From the NCBI GenBank assembly GCA_963803245.1, contig CAWDLI010000004.1:248001-312000 (forward strand): a DNA stretch of 64,000 nt. The letters are read 5' to 3'. Shown one piece after another: positions 51,454-59,595 of this stretch. Below the pieces are notes generated by a model that saw only the letters and a program-made list of their open reading frames with translations, did no database searches and had not been told where the DNA came from. The translations under genes were made by a program, and so were the position numbers. This DNA comes from JACVRW01 sp963803245. GTDB lineage: Bacteria > Actinomycetota > Thermoleophilia > Solirubrobacterales > Thermoleophilaceae. Position 1 is the stretch's first letter; the number at the start of each line of letters is the position of its first letter.

Positions 51454-51542
51454 CGGAGAGGGAGGGATTCGAACCCTCGATGGAGGTTTCCCCCCATACT
51501 CGCTTAGCAGGCGAGTGCCTTCAGCCACTCGGCCACCTCTCC
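51454..51542 (-). tRNA. tRNA-Ser (anticodon GCT)
   Basis: The reverse strand folds as an 89-nt class II tRNA: acceptor GGAGAGG/CCTCTCC, anticodon stem ACTCGC/GCGAGT with loop CTGCTAA (anticodon GCT), a long variable arm (ATGGGGGGAAACCTCCAT), and T arm with GGTTCGAATCC. It reads AGC and AGU. No encoded CCA. Confidence 0.97.
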
Positions 51543-51581
51543 GGAACGCGCGATTGTAGGCGGCCTCGCCCCGGGCGCCGT

Positions 51582-52196
51582 TCAGGCCAGGCGGCCCTCG
51601 AGGCGTAGCAGGAACTCCTTGCGCTCGATCCCGCCGGTGTAGCCGCCGAGCGCGCCGCCGGTCCGGAGGACGCGATGGCACGGAACGACGACCGGCATCG
51701 GATTCGCGCCGAGCGCGTTGCCCGCGGCCCTCACCGCCCGCGGGCTCCCCGCCTCGCCGGCGACGGACGAGTAGGTGCCCACCTCACCGAAGGGGATGCG
51801 CGCCGTGGCCTGCAGCACCCCGCGCGTGAAGCCACGGGTGAGCGACCAGTCGATCGGCACGTCGAAGCTGGTGCGCCGCCCCTCGAAGTACTCGTCGAGC
51901 TCGCGCCGGAGCGGATCGAGCCGCGCGGGCGCTTCGAGCACCCGCGGCGACAGCTTGGCGGCCAGCCCCTCGAGGACCTCGTCCGCGCTGCTGTAGCTCA
52001 CGTAGGCCACCCGCACCACACCCGCCGGGGTGCTCGCCACGATCAGTGGACCGAGCGGCGAGTCGAGCGTGGCGTAGGCCACGTCGAGCAGCCCCTCGCT
52101 CTGGGCCCGTTCGAGCAGGCCGCCCTCCAGGTCCGTGCTCGGGCCGCCGAGTCCACGGGCGGCGGCCTTCATTGCGCTTTCGATCTTGCTGGTCAT
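51582..52196 (-). CDS. Methylated-DNA--protein-cysteine methyltransferase
   Basis: This 204-residue protein repairs O6-alkylguanine. The active-site motif PVVVPCHRVLR is intact, preceded by IPFGEVGTYSSVAGEAGSPRAVRAAGNAL and followed by GGYTGGIERKEFLL (each a known family block). An extra N-terminal segment of about 40 residues (MTSKIESAMKAAARGL onward) is not part of the enzyme. Its ATG overlaps the stop of the ECF sigma gene (ATGA at 52193-52196), so it is translationally coupled to that regulator. Confidence 0.92.
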   Translation of the reverse strand: MTSKIESAMKAAARGLGGPSTDLEGGLLERAQSEGLLDVAYATLDSPLGPLIVASTPAGVVRVAYVSYSSADEVLEGLAAKLSPRVLEAPARLDPLRRELDEYFEGRRTSFDVPIDWSLTRGFTRGVLQATARIPFGEVGTYSSVAGEAGSPRAVRAAGNALGANPMPVVVPCHRVLRTGGALGGYTGGIERKEFLLRLEGRLA

Positions 52197-52672
52197 CGAT
52201 CCCATTCCTCTCTGAGGCGCTTGAGGCCTTCGTGCACGTTGCGGCGGGCTGCCTCTTCCGAGGACTCGAGCAGCTCGGCGAGCTCGTCGTAGGGCATGCC
52301 GAGCACGGAACGGCAGTACACCGCCGTCCGCTGCTTCGCGGGAAGCGCGCGCACGGCTTCCCATAGCTCCGGGTCCTCCCCCGGGGGTTGCGCCTCGGGT
52401 GCGGCGGCCCTGTCGGGCAGGGCCTCCACGGGCACCGGCCGCCTCGCTCGGGCCCGGTGCGCGTCGATCGCCTTGTTCTGCGCGATCTTCAGCAGCCAGC
52501 CTCGAATGTTGTCCGTCCGGCGCAGGCGCGGGTACGCGCGCAGCGCCGATATCCAGGTCTCCTGGAAGCAGTCGTCCGCGTCGGCCGGGCCGGCGGTGGC
52601 CACCAGGAAGCGGTACACGTCGGTCCGCTGGGCCTCGAACACGGCCTGGAAGGGCGGAAGCTTCACGGTCAA
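52193..52672 (-). CDS. ECF RNA polymerase sigma factor
   Basis: This 159-residue compact ECF sigma factor has region 2 (RTDVYRFLVATAGPADADDC, NIRGWLLKIAQNKAIDAHRA) and region 4 (LPAKQRTAVYCRSVLGMPYD, SSEEAARRNVHEGLKRLREE). It starts at TTG 52672 or GTG 52666. There is no anti-sigma gene beside it; the downstream coupled gene encodes the DNA-repair methyltransferase, which may act as its sensor or target. Confidence 0.9.
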   Translation of the reverse strand: MTVKLPPFQAVFEAQRTDVYRFLVATAGPADADDCFQETWISALRAYPRLRRTDNIRGWLLKIAQNKAIDAHRARARRPVPVEALPDRAAAPEAQPPGEDPELWEAVRALPAKQRTAVYCRSVLGMPYDELAELLESSEEAARRNVHEGLKRLREEWDR

Positions 52673-52706
52673 CTGACGCGCCGGGCGCCGCTTTCGTGAG
52701 ACCCGC

Positions 52707-54137
52707 TCAGGAGCGAACGAAGATCGGAGCGCCGAGCGGCATCTTCGAGATCAGCCAGCGCGCCTCCTCCGACCGTACCCGCATGCACCCGAGGCTCACC
52801 GCCTTGCCGATGCTGCTCAGGTCCGCGGTGGCGTGAACCGCCAGCCGGTCGCCGCCGGGCCAGTCCTCCGGGAGATCGGTCTGATGGCCGGTGAGAGCCA
52901 GCACGCAGCACCCGTAGGGCGAGTTGTCATCGGTGACCTTCAGCTTGTCCGTGACCGAGAACCGGCCGAGTGGCGTGGTGTGCCCCCGGGAGCCGATCGC
53001 TATCGGGAACTTTCGGACGGTGTGCCCGTCCTTGCGCACGAACAGCTCGCGCTTCGACAGGTCCGCGTGGAGCGACCAGCGCACGCAGTCCACCCGCGCG
53101 CGCTCGCGTGGAATCCAGGCGACCTCGCCGTTCTTCAGCTCCGACGCCTGCACGCCTAGCCAGTCCCCGCGCTGGCCGACGACGCCGAGCACCCGCGGCG
53201 ACCCCCACTCCGTGCGCTTGGTGATCCGCAGGCGCGGCTCCCCGCCGGGCTCCCGGAAGAGGACCGTGGACTGCTGGACGTACGCGGTCGAGTAGCAGGA
53301 CGACGTCTGCGGATCGGAGGCGAACGGTGCCTCCAGAGGCCCACCCTTCGCCGGGACGAAGTTGCGGGTGCCGTCGCCGCCCCGCGCATCGGGCCCGCCG
53401 CCCGAGTCGTTGTCGGTGAGCTGCGTGGCCGCCATCAGGCCGGCCGCGCCCACGAGCGCGGCGGCTCCCAGCGCGGCGAGCGTCAGGAAGCCCGTGCGCA
53501 TACGGCGTCCCGGGCCCTCGCCGCCCCTCCGCCCCTCGGCCAGCATGTCGAGCACCGGCTCGTCGGGCGAGGGGTCGGGTGCCGGGTCCGCGACGGCCGC
53601 CAGCGGCGCCGGCGCCGGCACGGGCTCCTTCTCGGGCTCGGGCTCGGGGCGGGGCACGGGCCGCAGCGGCACGGGCGCCGGCATCGGCTCGGGAGCGGGC
53701 CTGGCCTCGGCGGCGATCGGCGTGGGCGGCGGGCTCGGCGCGCGCTGCGGGGCCGGGGTGCGGTCCGTCCTCCGCGCTCGCTCTCGCGCGGGAGCCGGCT
53801 CGGCGCCGGGTCCCGAAGGGTGCTCCCGCTCGGCCCCTGGCTCCGCCTCCGGCACCGTGAACTCGCGTCCGGGAGCCGGCTCGATGCCCGCCCAGGTACC
53901 TGGCTCGAGCAACGCCTTCAGAACCGAGCCGAGGTCCTCGCCGCGCTGAACCCGCAGGTCGTCGGCGAGCCGCTCGATCGCGGCGGCCCGCCGGCGCGAC
54001 ACCTCGGCGGGCTCGTAGTCGTACATGCGCGCGAGCGCCTCGTCCGGGACGCGCCGGTGGAGGGACAGCGAGAGCAGCTCACGGTCCCTCGGTTCGAGGC
54101 GCTGAAGGGCGTCGGCGAGCTGTTCGGGGCGGATCAT
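52707..54137 (-). CDS. HTH / transmembrane / L,D-transpeptidase fusion
   Basis: This 476-residue protein has four parts. Residues 1-65 are a sigma-region-4-like helix-turn-helix (LEPRDRELLSLSLHRRVPDE, YEPAEVSRRRAAAIERLAD). Residues 85-195 are Pro/Glu/Ala-rich. Residues 216-238 are one membrane helix. The outer part has an SH3-like segment (281-350) and a YkuD domain (353-475) with His435 and Cys451 in SLGCMRV. The enzyme would make 3-3 cross-links, while the HTH stays in the cytoplasm. It lies 34 bases upstream of the ECF sigma gene on the same strand. Confidence 0.87.
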   Translation of the reverse strand: MIRPEQLADALQRLEPRDRELLSLSLHRRVPDEALARMYDYEPAEVSRRRAAAIERLADDLRVQRGEDLGSVLKALLEPGTWAGIEPAPGREFTVPEAEPGAEREHPSGPGAEPAPARERARRTDRTPAPQRAPSPPPTPIAAEARPAPEPMPAPVPLRPVPRPEPEPEKEPVPAPAPLAAVADPAPDPSPDEPVLDMLAEGRRGGEGPGRRMRTGFLTLAALGAAALVGAAGLMAATQLTDNDSGGGPDARGGDGTRNFVPAKGGPLEAPFASDPQTSSCYSTAYVQQSTVLFREPGGEPRLRITKRTEWGSPRVLGVVGQRGDWLGVQASELKNGEVAWIPRERARVDCVRWSLHADLSKRELFVRKDGHTVRKFPIAIGSRGHTTPLGRFSVTDKLKVTDDNSPYGCCVLALTGHQTDLPEDWPGGDRLAVHATADLSSIGKAVSLGCMRVRSEEARWLISKMPLGAPIFVRS

Positions 54138-54236
54138 TCAGGGCTACCTGGGCGTCGGCAACCGTTCGCCCGGGGGCGCGAAGGCCGCCCTTCCAGGGTA
54201 CTGAGGGTCCGGGTCGGAGAATTCGGGCGCCGGCGC

Positions 54237-54815
54237 TCAGGCGCCGGGGCGGGTGAGCGGCTTGATCGTGCGCCCCTCGGCGGAGTCCTCTATCAGGGTC
54301 GCCAGGCGCCTCAGGCGGGTCTCCTCCCGCTTGGCGCTCATGACCCAATTGATCGCGGGCCGGCGGTATGACGGCGGCTTCGAGCTGAAGAACTCCCAGG
54401 CCTTCGCGTTGGCCTTCAGCTCGCGCTCGTAGGCAGGCGCGAGCTCCACGGTCTCCTGCTCGAAGGAGTAGATGCCGGTGTTGTCCGCGGTCCGCCGCTC
54501 GAACGCCTCAATCCCCGCGGGCAGCATCCGGCCCTGCTCGGTCAGCTCGGCCACGCGCTCGACGTTCCTGATGCTCCACGTGCTGCGCGCCTTGCGGGGC
54601 GTGAAGCGGATCTTGTAGCTCGTCTCGTCCACGCGCTTCGTGAGGCCGTCGATCCATCCGACGCAGAGCGCTTCGTCGACCGCCTCCGCCCAGGTGATGC
54701 TCGGCCGGCCGCTCCCGCGCTTGTGGAAGCCGACCCAGAGCTCGCCCTCGCGCGCGTGGTTCTCGGCGAACCAGGCCCCGAGGTCCGCCGGCGTCGCGAA
54801 GAAGCGCGGCTCCAT
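54237..54815 (-). CDS. YdeI/OmpD-associated family protein
   Basis: This 192-residue protein matches the YdeI family of bacteriocin-protection-type proteins: FFATPADLGAWFAENHAREG, ITWAEAVDEALCVGWIDGLTK, RFTPRKARSTWSIRNVERVA and a C-terminal helical part (SSKPPSYRRPAINWVMSAKR). The molecular role is not settled. It lies 19 bases downstream of the GGDEF-EAL gene on the same strand. Confidence 0.85.
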   Translation of the reverse strand: MEPRFFATPADLGAWFAENHAREGELWVGFHKRGSGRPSITWAEAVDEALCVGWIDGLTKRVDETSYKIRFTPRKARSTWSIRNVERVAELTEQGRMLPAGIEAFERRTADNTGIYSFEQETVELAPAYERELKANAKAWEFFSSKPPSYRRPAINWVMSAKREETRLRRLATLIEDSAEGRTIKPLTRPGA

Positions 54816-54834
54816 GCCGTGGGTTGTACGCGAC

Positions 54835-57456
54835 TCAGCTCGCGACCGGGCGCACCATGCCGCCGGTCAGCATGGCCGACGCCTCGGCGGCCGGCACCGG
54901 CGGCGAGAACAGATAGCCCTGTGCCAGCTTCACGTGCAGGTCCTCGAGGGCGCCAAGCTGCTCCTCGGTCTCCACGCCCTCAGCGAGCACCGAGAAGCCG
55001 AGTGCGTGAGCCATCGCGACGATTGCGGCCACCAGCTCACAGTCCTCGGCGCTGCGAGCCAGGTCCGTGACGAAGGCGCGGTCGATCTTGAGCTCCCCGA
55101 TCGGGAACCGCTTCAGGTAGGAGAGCGCGGAATAGCCGGTGCCGAAGTCGTCCATCGAGAGGCGCACGCCCAGCCGGCGGATCCGCTCCAGGGTGGCGAG
55201 GGTCTCCCCATCCGGCTCGAGCAGCACGCTCTCCGTGATCTCCAGCGACAGCAGCTCCGGCTCGAGCCCGCTGGACGCCAGCGCCTCGGACACGGCCTCC
55301 GCCAGTCCCGGCTCGACGATCTGGCGCGCCGAGACGTTCACCGACACGCACACCGGCGCGCCGTCCGAGCCCGCGTTCCAGCGCGCCGTCTGCTCGCAGG
55401 CCTCGGCCAGGACCCAGCGGCCGATCGGCAGGATGAGGCCTGTCTCCTCAGCGACCGGGATGAAGTCGTTCGGACCCACGAGCTCTCCGTCGCGATGCCA
55501 CCGGATGAGCGCCTCGAAGCCGACGGCGCGGCGCGAGGGCAGCTCCACGAGCGGCTGGTAGTAGACCTCGAACTCCTCGCGGTCGATGGCGTCGCGCAGG
55601 GCGCTCTCGAGCGCGAGCCGCTGATTGGCCTTGGCGTTCAGGCGGGCGTCGAAGAGCTCTATCCCGCCGCCGCCGTGGAGCTTCGCCTGGTAGCGGGCGG
55701 CGTCGGCGTCGCGCAGGACCTCGCCGGGATCGTCCCCGGAGTTCCCGAAGGCCACGCCGATGCTGGCGGTCACGCTCAGCCGCCGGCCCTCCGCCTCCAC
55801 GGGCTCCCCCAGGTCTGCCACGAGCCGCTCGGCCACGCGCAGGACGTCGGTCTCGTCGCCCACGTCCTCGCAGATGACCACGAACTCGTCGCTGGCGAAG
55901 CGGCCGACCGTGTCGCCCGGCCGGACGGTCTGGTCGAGCCGGCGCGCGGCCGTGCGGATCACCTCGTTGCCGACGGCTTCCCCGAACGAGTCGTTGACGA
56001 CCTTCATGCGGTCGAGATCGATGAACAGGACACCGGTCGAGCGCCCCTGCCGGCGGCTGGCGGCAAGCGCGTGCGCCAGCTGCTCCATCAGCAGCGCCCG
56101 GTTCGGAAGCCCCGTCAGCTCGTCGTGCAGAGCGCGCCGCTTCAGCGCCACCTCGTAGGCGCGGCGGTCGGTCACGTCGACGGCGGATACGACCCAGCCT
56201 CTGATCTCACCGTTCTCGTGGCGCAGCGGCGCGCCGTGGTAGACGACCCAGTGCTCGCCGCCCCCGGGGCGCACCAAGCGGCACTCGATGGTGGTCTCGT
56301 CTCCCTGGCGGCCGCGTTCGATGGCGGCCTCCCAGGCGGCGCGGTCGGGGGGGTCCAGCGTGGGCAGCGCCTCCTTCCCGATCGCCTGCACGGGGTCCAC
56401 GTCGTGGATGTCCGCCCAGCGCTGGTTCACGTAGCGGCACTCCTGCGCGTCGTCGAGGAGACAGATGCCGACCGGTGACGAGGTGGCGAGCGCCCGAAAC
56501 TGCTCCTCGTTGTCACGCAGGTCGCGTGCCCTGCTCCGCGCCTCGCGAACGGCCCGGCGGCGCAGTCGCAGAAGCCCGAACAGAAGCAGCGTCAGCACGA
56601 CGCCCAGGAAGAGCGTGACGTTCGGGCCGGTGCGGTCGATCGGGTCCCCCGCGGCTCCGGCGAGCGACGTCTTGAGCACCCACGTCCCGCCCTGTAGGTC
56701 CAGGGTGTCCTCGCGGTGGATCTCGTCGCCCTCGAGCACAGGCGGAACGGTCCGTGACGTGCTCCAGGAGACCGGCTTCCCCCAGGGGGAGAACAGCACC
56801 GCCTGTCCCTGTGCAGCGAACGTGTGAACGTCGTTGGCGAGGAAGGCCCGGGCGCGGAGCTTGAGCGCCACCCACCCAGTCAGTCGCTCACGGCGATCAC
56901 GGAGCCCGTCGGGTATTTGCGCCCCCGCGTAGACCGGCCGCACCATCACGAGGTCCGCGGGCGCGCGGGTCCGCGTGTCGTCGGTCTTGGTGAGCACGGC
57001 CCGGTTGCCGTCGCGCGCCTGCCTCAGCGCCGGTGCGATGCCGCGCACGGAGCTCAGCGGCCGCGCCGGGACCGCCCAGCCGCTGCGGTTGGTCGCGTAC
57101 ACCACCCGAGCCGACTCCGGGCGGCCCTGTATCCAGACGCTGCTGCGCGCTTCCGGAAGGCTCTGGCTCCGCCCCAGCACGGCGGAGAAGCTCGAGAACT
57201 CCTCGCGGGTGACCTCGCGCGAAGCGGCGAACAGCCCGGCGGTGCTGAGCAGGACCTGATCGTGCCGGCGCACGCTTGTCGCGAGCCGCTCCGACAGATC
57301 CTCCGCGCGTTGCGAGAGCTCCGCGTCGTTCTGCGCGCGCGCGGCATCCCGCCAGGCGAACCAGGCGAGACCGGACGCGAGGAAGCCCGCGACCAGGATG
57401 AACCAGGTCAGACCGGCGAGTTCACGCCGCTCGAACTGCGTAGGCCTCGGGGCCAT
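54835..57456 (-). CDS. CHASE-PAS-GGDEF-EAL protein, degenerate GGDEF
   Basis: This 873-residue protein has membrane helices at about 15-35 and 279-298 around an outside CHASE-like sensor (40-275). A PAS domain (320-435), a GGDEF domain (440-605) and an EAL domain (615-870) follow. The GGDEF site reads ASDEF (521-525), so cyclase activity is unlikely and it may instead bind GTP. The EAL domain keeps EAL (648-650), EITES (739-743), DDFGTGYS (769-776), KIDR (790) and EGVE (827-830), so it should cleave c-di-GMP. It probably degrades c-di-GMP in answer to an outside signal. Confidence 0.92.
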   Translation of the reverse strand: MAPRPTQFERRELAGLTWFILVAGFLASGLAWFAWRDAARAQNDAELSQRAEDLSERLATSVRRHDQVLLSTAGLFAASREVTREEFSSFSAVLGRSQSLPEARSSVWIQGRPESARVVYATNRSGWAVPARPLSSVRGIAPALRQARDGNRAVLTKTDDTRTRAPADLVMVRPVYAGAQIPDGLRDRRERLTGWVALKLRARAFLANDVHTFAAQGQAVLFSPWGKPVSWSTSRTVPPVLEGDEIHREDTLDLQGGTWVLKTSLAGAAGDPIDRTGPNVTLFLGVVLTLLLFGLLRLRRRAVREARSRARDLRDNEEQFRALATSSPVGICLLDDAQECRYVNQRWADIHDVDPVQAIGKEALPTLDPPDRAAWEAAIERGRQGDETTIECRLVRPGGGEHWVVYHGAPLRHENGEIRGWVVSAVDVTDRRAYEVALKRRALHDELTGLPNRALLMEQLAHALAASRRQGRSTGVLFIDLDRMKVVNDSFGEAVGNEVIRTAARRLDQTVRPGDTVGRFASDEFVVICEDVGDETDVLRVAERLVADLGEPVEAEGRRLSVTASIGVAFGNSGDDPGEVLRDADAARYQAKLHGGGGIELFDARLNAKANQRLALESALRDAIDREEFEVYYQPLVELPSRRAVGFEALIRWHRDGELVGPNDFIPVAEETGLILPIGRWVLAEACEQTARWNAGSDGAPVCVSVNVSARQIVEPGLAEAVSEALASSGLEPELLSLEITESVLLEPDGETLATLERIRRLGVRLSMDDFGTGYSALSYLKRFPIGELKIDRAFVTDLARSAEDCELVAAIVAMAHALGFSVLAEGVETEEQLGALEDLHVKLAQGYLFSPPVPAAEASAMLTGGMVRPVAS

Positions 57457-57504
57457 TACATGCTGTGTCGGGACCTTGGAGCAGCGGCTTGAGCCGCGCG
57501 GCGC

Positions 57505-57711
57505 TCAGCCCCTGGCTCTGGCGGCCGGTTTGGGCGTCCCCGCGGGCCGGCGTGTGCTCTCGCCCAGGCGTCCCGCGCGGAGCGACGCCGCGGTGATGGC
57601 GCCGGTGGGCCGGGGCAGCCGCTCCCCGCAGCCGGCGCAGGGGTCGACACTGGACCAGTACGCCACGGTGAAGTTGACCAGGCCGCAGCGATCGCAGTTC
57701 ACGTAGGGCAT
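57505..57711 (-). CDS. Small zinc-ribbon protein
   Basis: This 68-residue protein starts at ATG 57711 with MPYVNCDRCGLVNFTVAYWS and DPCAGCGERLPRP, two CxxC pairs that would hold one zinc in a ribbon. The tail is basic and Pro-rich. It is probably a small nucleic-acid- or protein-binding zinc ribbon; similar small proteins are common in actinobacteria. It ends 48 bases before the GGDEF-EAL start on the same strand. Confidence 0.7.
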   Translation of the reverse strand: MPYVNCDRCGLVNFTVAYWSSVDPCAGCGERLPRPTGAITAASLRAGRLGESTRRPAGTPKPAARARG

Positions 57712-57793
57712 CGCGCTCACTTCCGCACGGACCGGGCTAGTCCTCGCCAAGCGGCGACGAAGACCGAGATGCTGCAATGGCATCCTCCCGGCC

Positions 57794-58540
57794 GTGGCAT
57801 TCGTGCTGACCCTCCTCGGAGCCATGCTGGCGGTGGCGCTCGAGCTGCTGGAGGCGCTCGCGATCGTGCTCGCCGTGGCGGCGAGCCGCAGGCCGCGGGA
57901 CGCGGTCATCGGGGCCGGAGCGGCCGTGTTGGTGTGCCTGGTGGCCGGGCTGCTGCTCGGGCCGGTGCTGGTCAGCCGGCTCGCCGCCGAGCCGCTCAAG
58001 CTGGTGATCGGGGTTGCGCTGCTGCTCTTCGGGCTCGAGTGGCTCCGGAAGGGGGTGCTGAGGCTGGCCGGCCGGCGCTCCCGCTCCTCCGCCTACGCCG
58101 AGTACCTCGAAGAGCGCGATGCCCTCGCCGGGTCTCCTCCCGACGGCACCGATTGGGCGGCCCGGACGGTGGCCTTCAAGGGCGTCCTGCTCGAGGGCCT
58201 CGAGGTGATCCTGATCGTTACGGCGCTGGCGGGCCCGGCGTCGGCACGCACGCCCGCGCTGCTCGGCGCCGGGCTGGCGGTGGTGCTCACGATCGTGGTC
58301 GGTCTGGTGCTGCACCGGCCGCTCCGGCGCGTGCCCGAGACCGAGCTCAAGTACGGCGTGGGGATCCTGCTCTCGAGCTTCGGCACCTTCTTCGTGGCCG
58401 AGGGGCTCGGCGTCTCCTGGCCTCTCGACGATGCCTCACTGCTGCTGCTCGCTCTCGCCTACATCCTCGCGTCCCAGCTGATGGTCCGCCGGCTGCGCGA
58501 CGGGACGCGCGGGCTCGTGGAGCAGCCGGTGAGCGCATGA
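57794..58540 (+). CDS. FTR1-like (COG4280-type) membrane protein
   Basis: This 248-residue protein starts at GTG 57794 and has about six to seven membrane helices. Two helices carry acidic pairs: ALELLEALAIVLA (helix 1) and LLEGLEVILIVTA (helix 4). These resemble the two REGLE/ExxE motifs of FTR1 iron permeases, but without the first Arg. A charged loop (SAYAEYLEERDALAGSP) lies between. It may transport a metal cation such as iron or manganese. ATGA overlap couples it to the small membrane protein that follows. Confidence 0.72.
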   Translation: MAFVLTLLGAMLAVALELLEALAIVLAVAASRRPRDAVIGAGAAVLVCLVAGLLLGPVLVSRLAAEPLKLVIGVALLLFGLEWLRKGVLRLAGRRSRSSAYAEYLEERDALAGSPPDGTDWAARTVAFKGVLLEGLEVILIVTALAGPASARTPALLGAGLAVVLTIVVGLVLHRPLRRVPETELKYGVGILLSSFGTFFVAEGLGVSWPLDDASLLLLALAYILASQLMVRRLRDGTRGLVEQPVSA

Positions 58541-58749
58541 CGTTTTTCCACCAGCTCCGCCTGCTGGTGCTCGGCGAGACGCGCTCGCTACCGCTCGGGG
58601 TGGCGGGCGCGGTCGCGGTCGCGGTCCTCGTGAGGGAGGTCGCGGGTCCGGACGGCTGGTGGCACCACGGTGGCGGCTTCCTGCTCCTCCTGCTGCTGCT
58701 CGGCGCGCTCTGGCTCACGCTGGCCGGCGCGCCGCGGAGAAAGTCTTAG
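58537..58749 (+). CDS. Small membrane protein coupled to the FTR1-like gene
   Basis: This 70-residue protein starts at ATG 58537, overlapping the upstream stop (ATGA). It has two hydrophobic segments (LGVAGAVAVAVLVREVAG and FLLLLLLLGALWLTLAG) with GWWHHGG between them, a possible metal site. The coupling suggests it is a subunit or helper of the FTR1-like protein. Confidence 0.6.
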   Translation: MTFFHQLRLLVLGETRSLPLGVAGAVAVAVLVREVAGPDGWWHHGGGFLLLLLLLGALWLTLAGAPRRKS

Positions 58750-58794
58750 CCGCTTCTTACGCGCCGCACTCGCTCCGCGATACGGTGAGAGGCC

Positions 58795-59586
58795 GTGCAT
58801 CCATCTCTCCCGCAAGCACACGCCGGTGCACAGGCGACCGACTCGACGGTCCGTCGCCAACAGTCCCAGCGTGGCGCGCGGGTGCTCCGGCGGTTCGTGA
58901 GCAGGCAGAAGCTGGACGGCTGGATCGACCTGGCGCGACTGAAGCTCGACTCCTACCCGAGCGGGCGCTATCAGCCCATCGCCGTGTTGCCGGGCCGCGT
59001 GGCCAAGCGTGCCGACGGCTCCGTCTCACGTTGGTCCGCGATCGCGCCGCTGGTGCGTGAGCTGAACGTGCGGACGGCGGTGGACATCGGAGCCAACGAG
59101 GGCTACTTCTCGCTCAAGCTCGGCGCCGGCGGGGTGACCACCGTGGCGCTCGAGTCCGCGCCCACGGCCCAGCGCACGTCCCTGCTGGCGGTCAAGCGAA
59201 GCGGCCTCCACAACGTGGGCGTGCTGGCGTTCGAGGTGCGGGAGGACACCGTCGAGATGGTGCCGCCGGCGGACGCCGCGGTGTTCCTGTCCCTCTGGCA
59301 TCACCTGGTGCGCGACTACGGGCTCGAGGTGGCCACCGCCATCACCGCGCGCATCTGGTCCAAGACCGCGACCGTCATGTTCTTCGACACCGGCGAGGAC
59401 GAGATGCCCGCCAGCTTCGGACTGCCCGCGATGACGCCGGATCCTCGGTCTTGGCTCGAGGACTACCTGTCGGACACATGCCCCGGCGGCGAGGTAAGGC
59501 ACCTCGGCCGGCACCACGCGTTCGATGTCGACGGCAACCCCTGCGACCGCAACCTGTTCGCGGTCGTCCGCCGAGACCGCGGCTAG
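58795..59586 (+). CDS. SAM-dependent methyltransferase (FkbM-like)
   Basis: This protein of 263 residues starts at GTG 58795 (the first 25 residues look dispensable). The SAM motif I is TAVDIGANEGYFSLKLG, motif II has TVALESAPTA, and later segments read AAVFLSLWHHLVRDYG and TATVMFFDTGEDEMP. It resembles small-molecule methyltransferases of the FkbM type. It is followed, in the same frame after TAG, by the HMG-CoA reductase gene. The substrate is unknown. Confidence 0.8.
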   Translation: MHPSLPQAHAGAQATDSTVRRQQSQRGARVLRRFVSRQKLDGWIDLARLKLDSYPSGRYQPIAVLPGRVAKRADGSVSRWSAIAPLVRELNVRTAVDIGANEGYFSLKLGAGGVTTVALESAPTAQRTSLLAVKRSGLHNVGVLAFEVREDTVEMVPPADAAVFLSLWHHLVRDYGLEVATAITARIWSKTATVMFFDTGEDEMPASFGLPAMTPDPRSWLEDYLSDTCPGGEVRHLGRHHAFDVDGNPCDRNLFAVVRRDRG

Positions 59587-59595
59587 CCGGAGACG

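Noticed and set aside
53600..53880. Low-complexity GC-rich repeats
   Set aside because: They encode the Pro/Glu/Ala-rich linker of the L,D-transpeptidase fusion and are not an independent DNA repeat.
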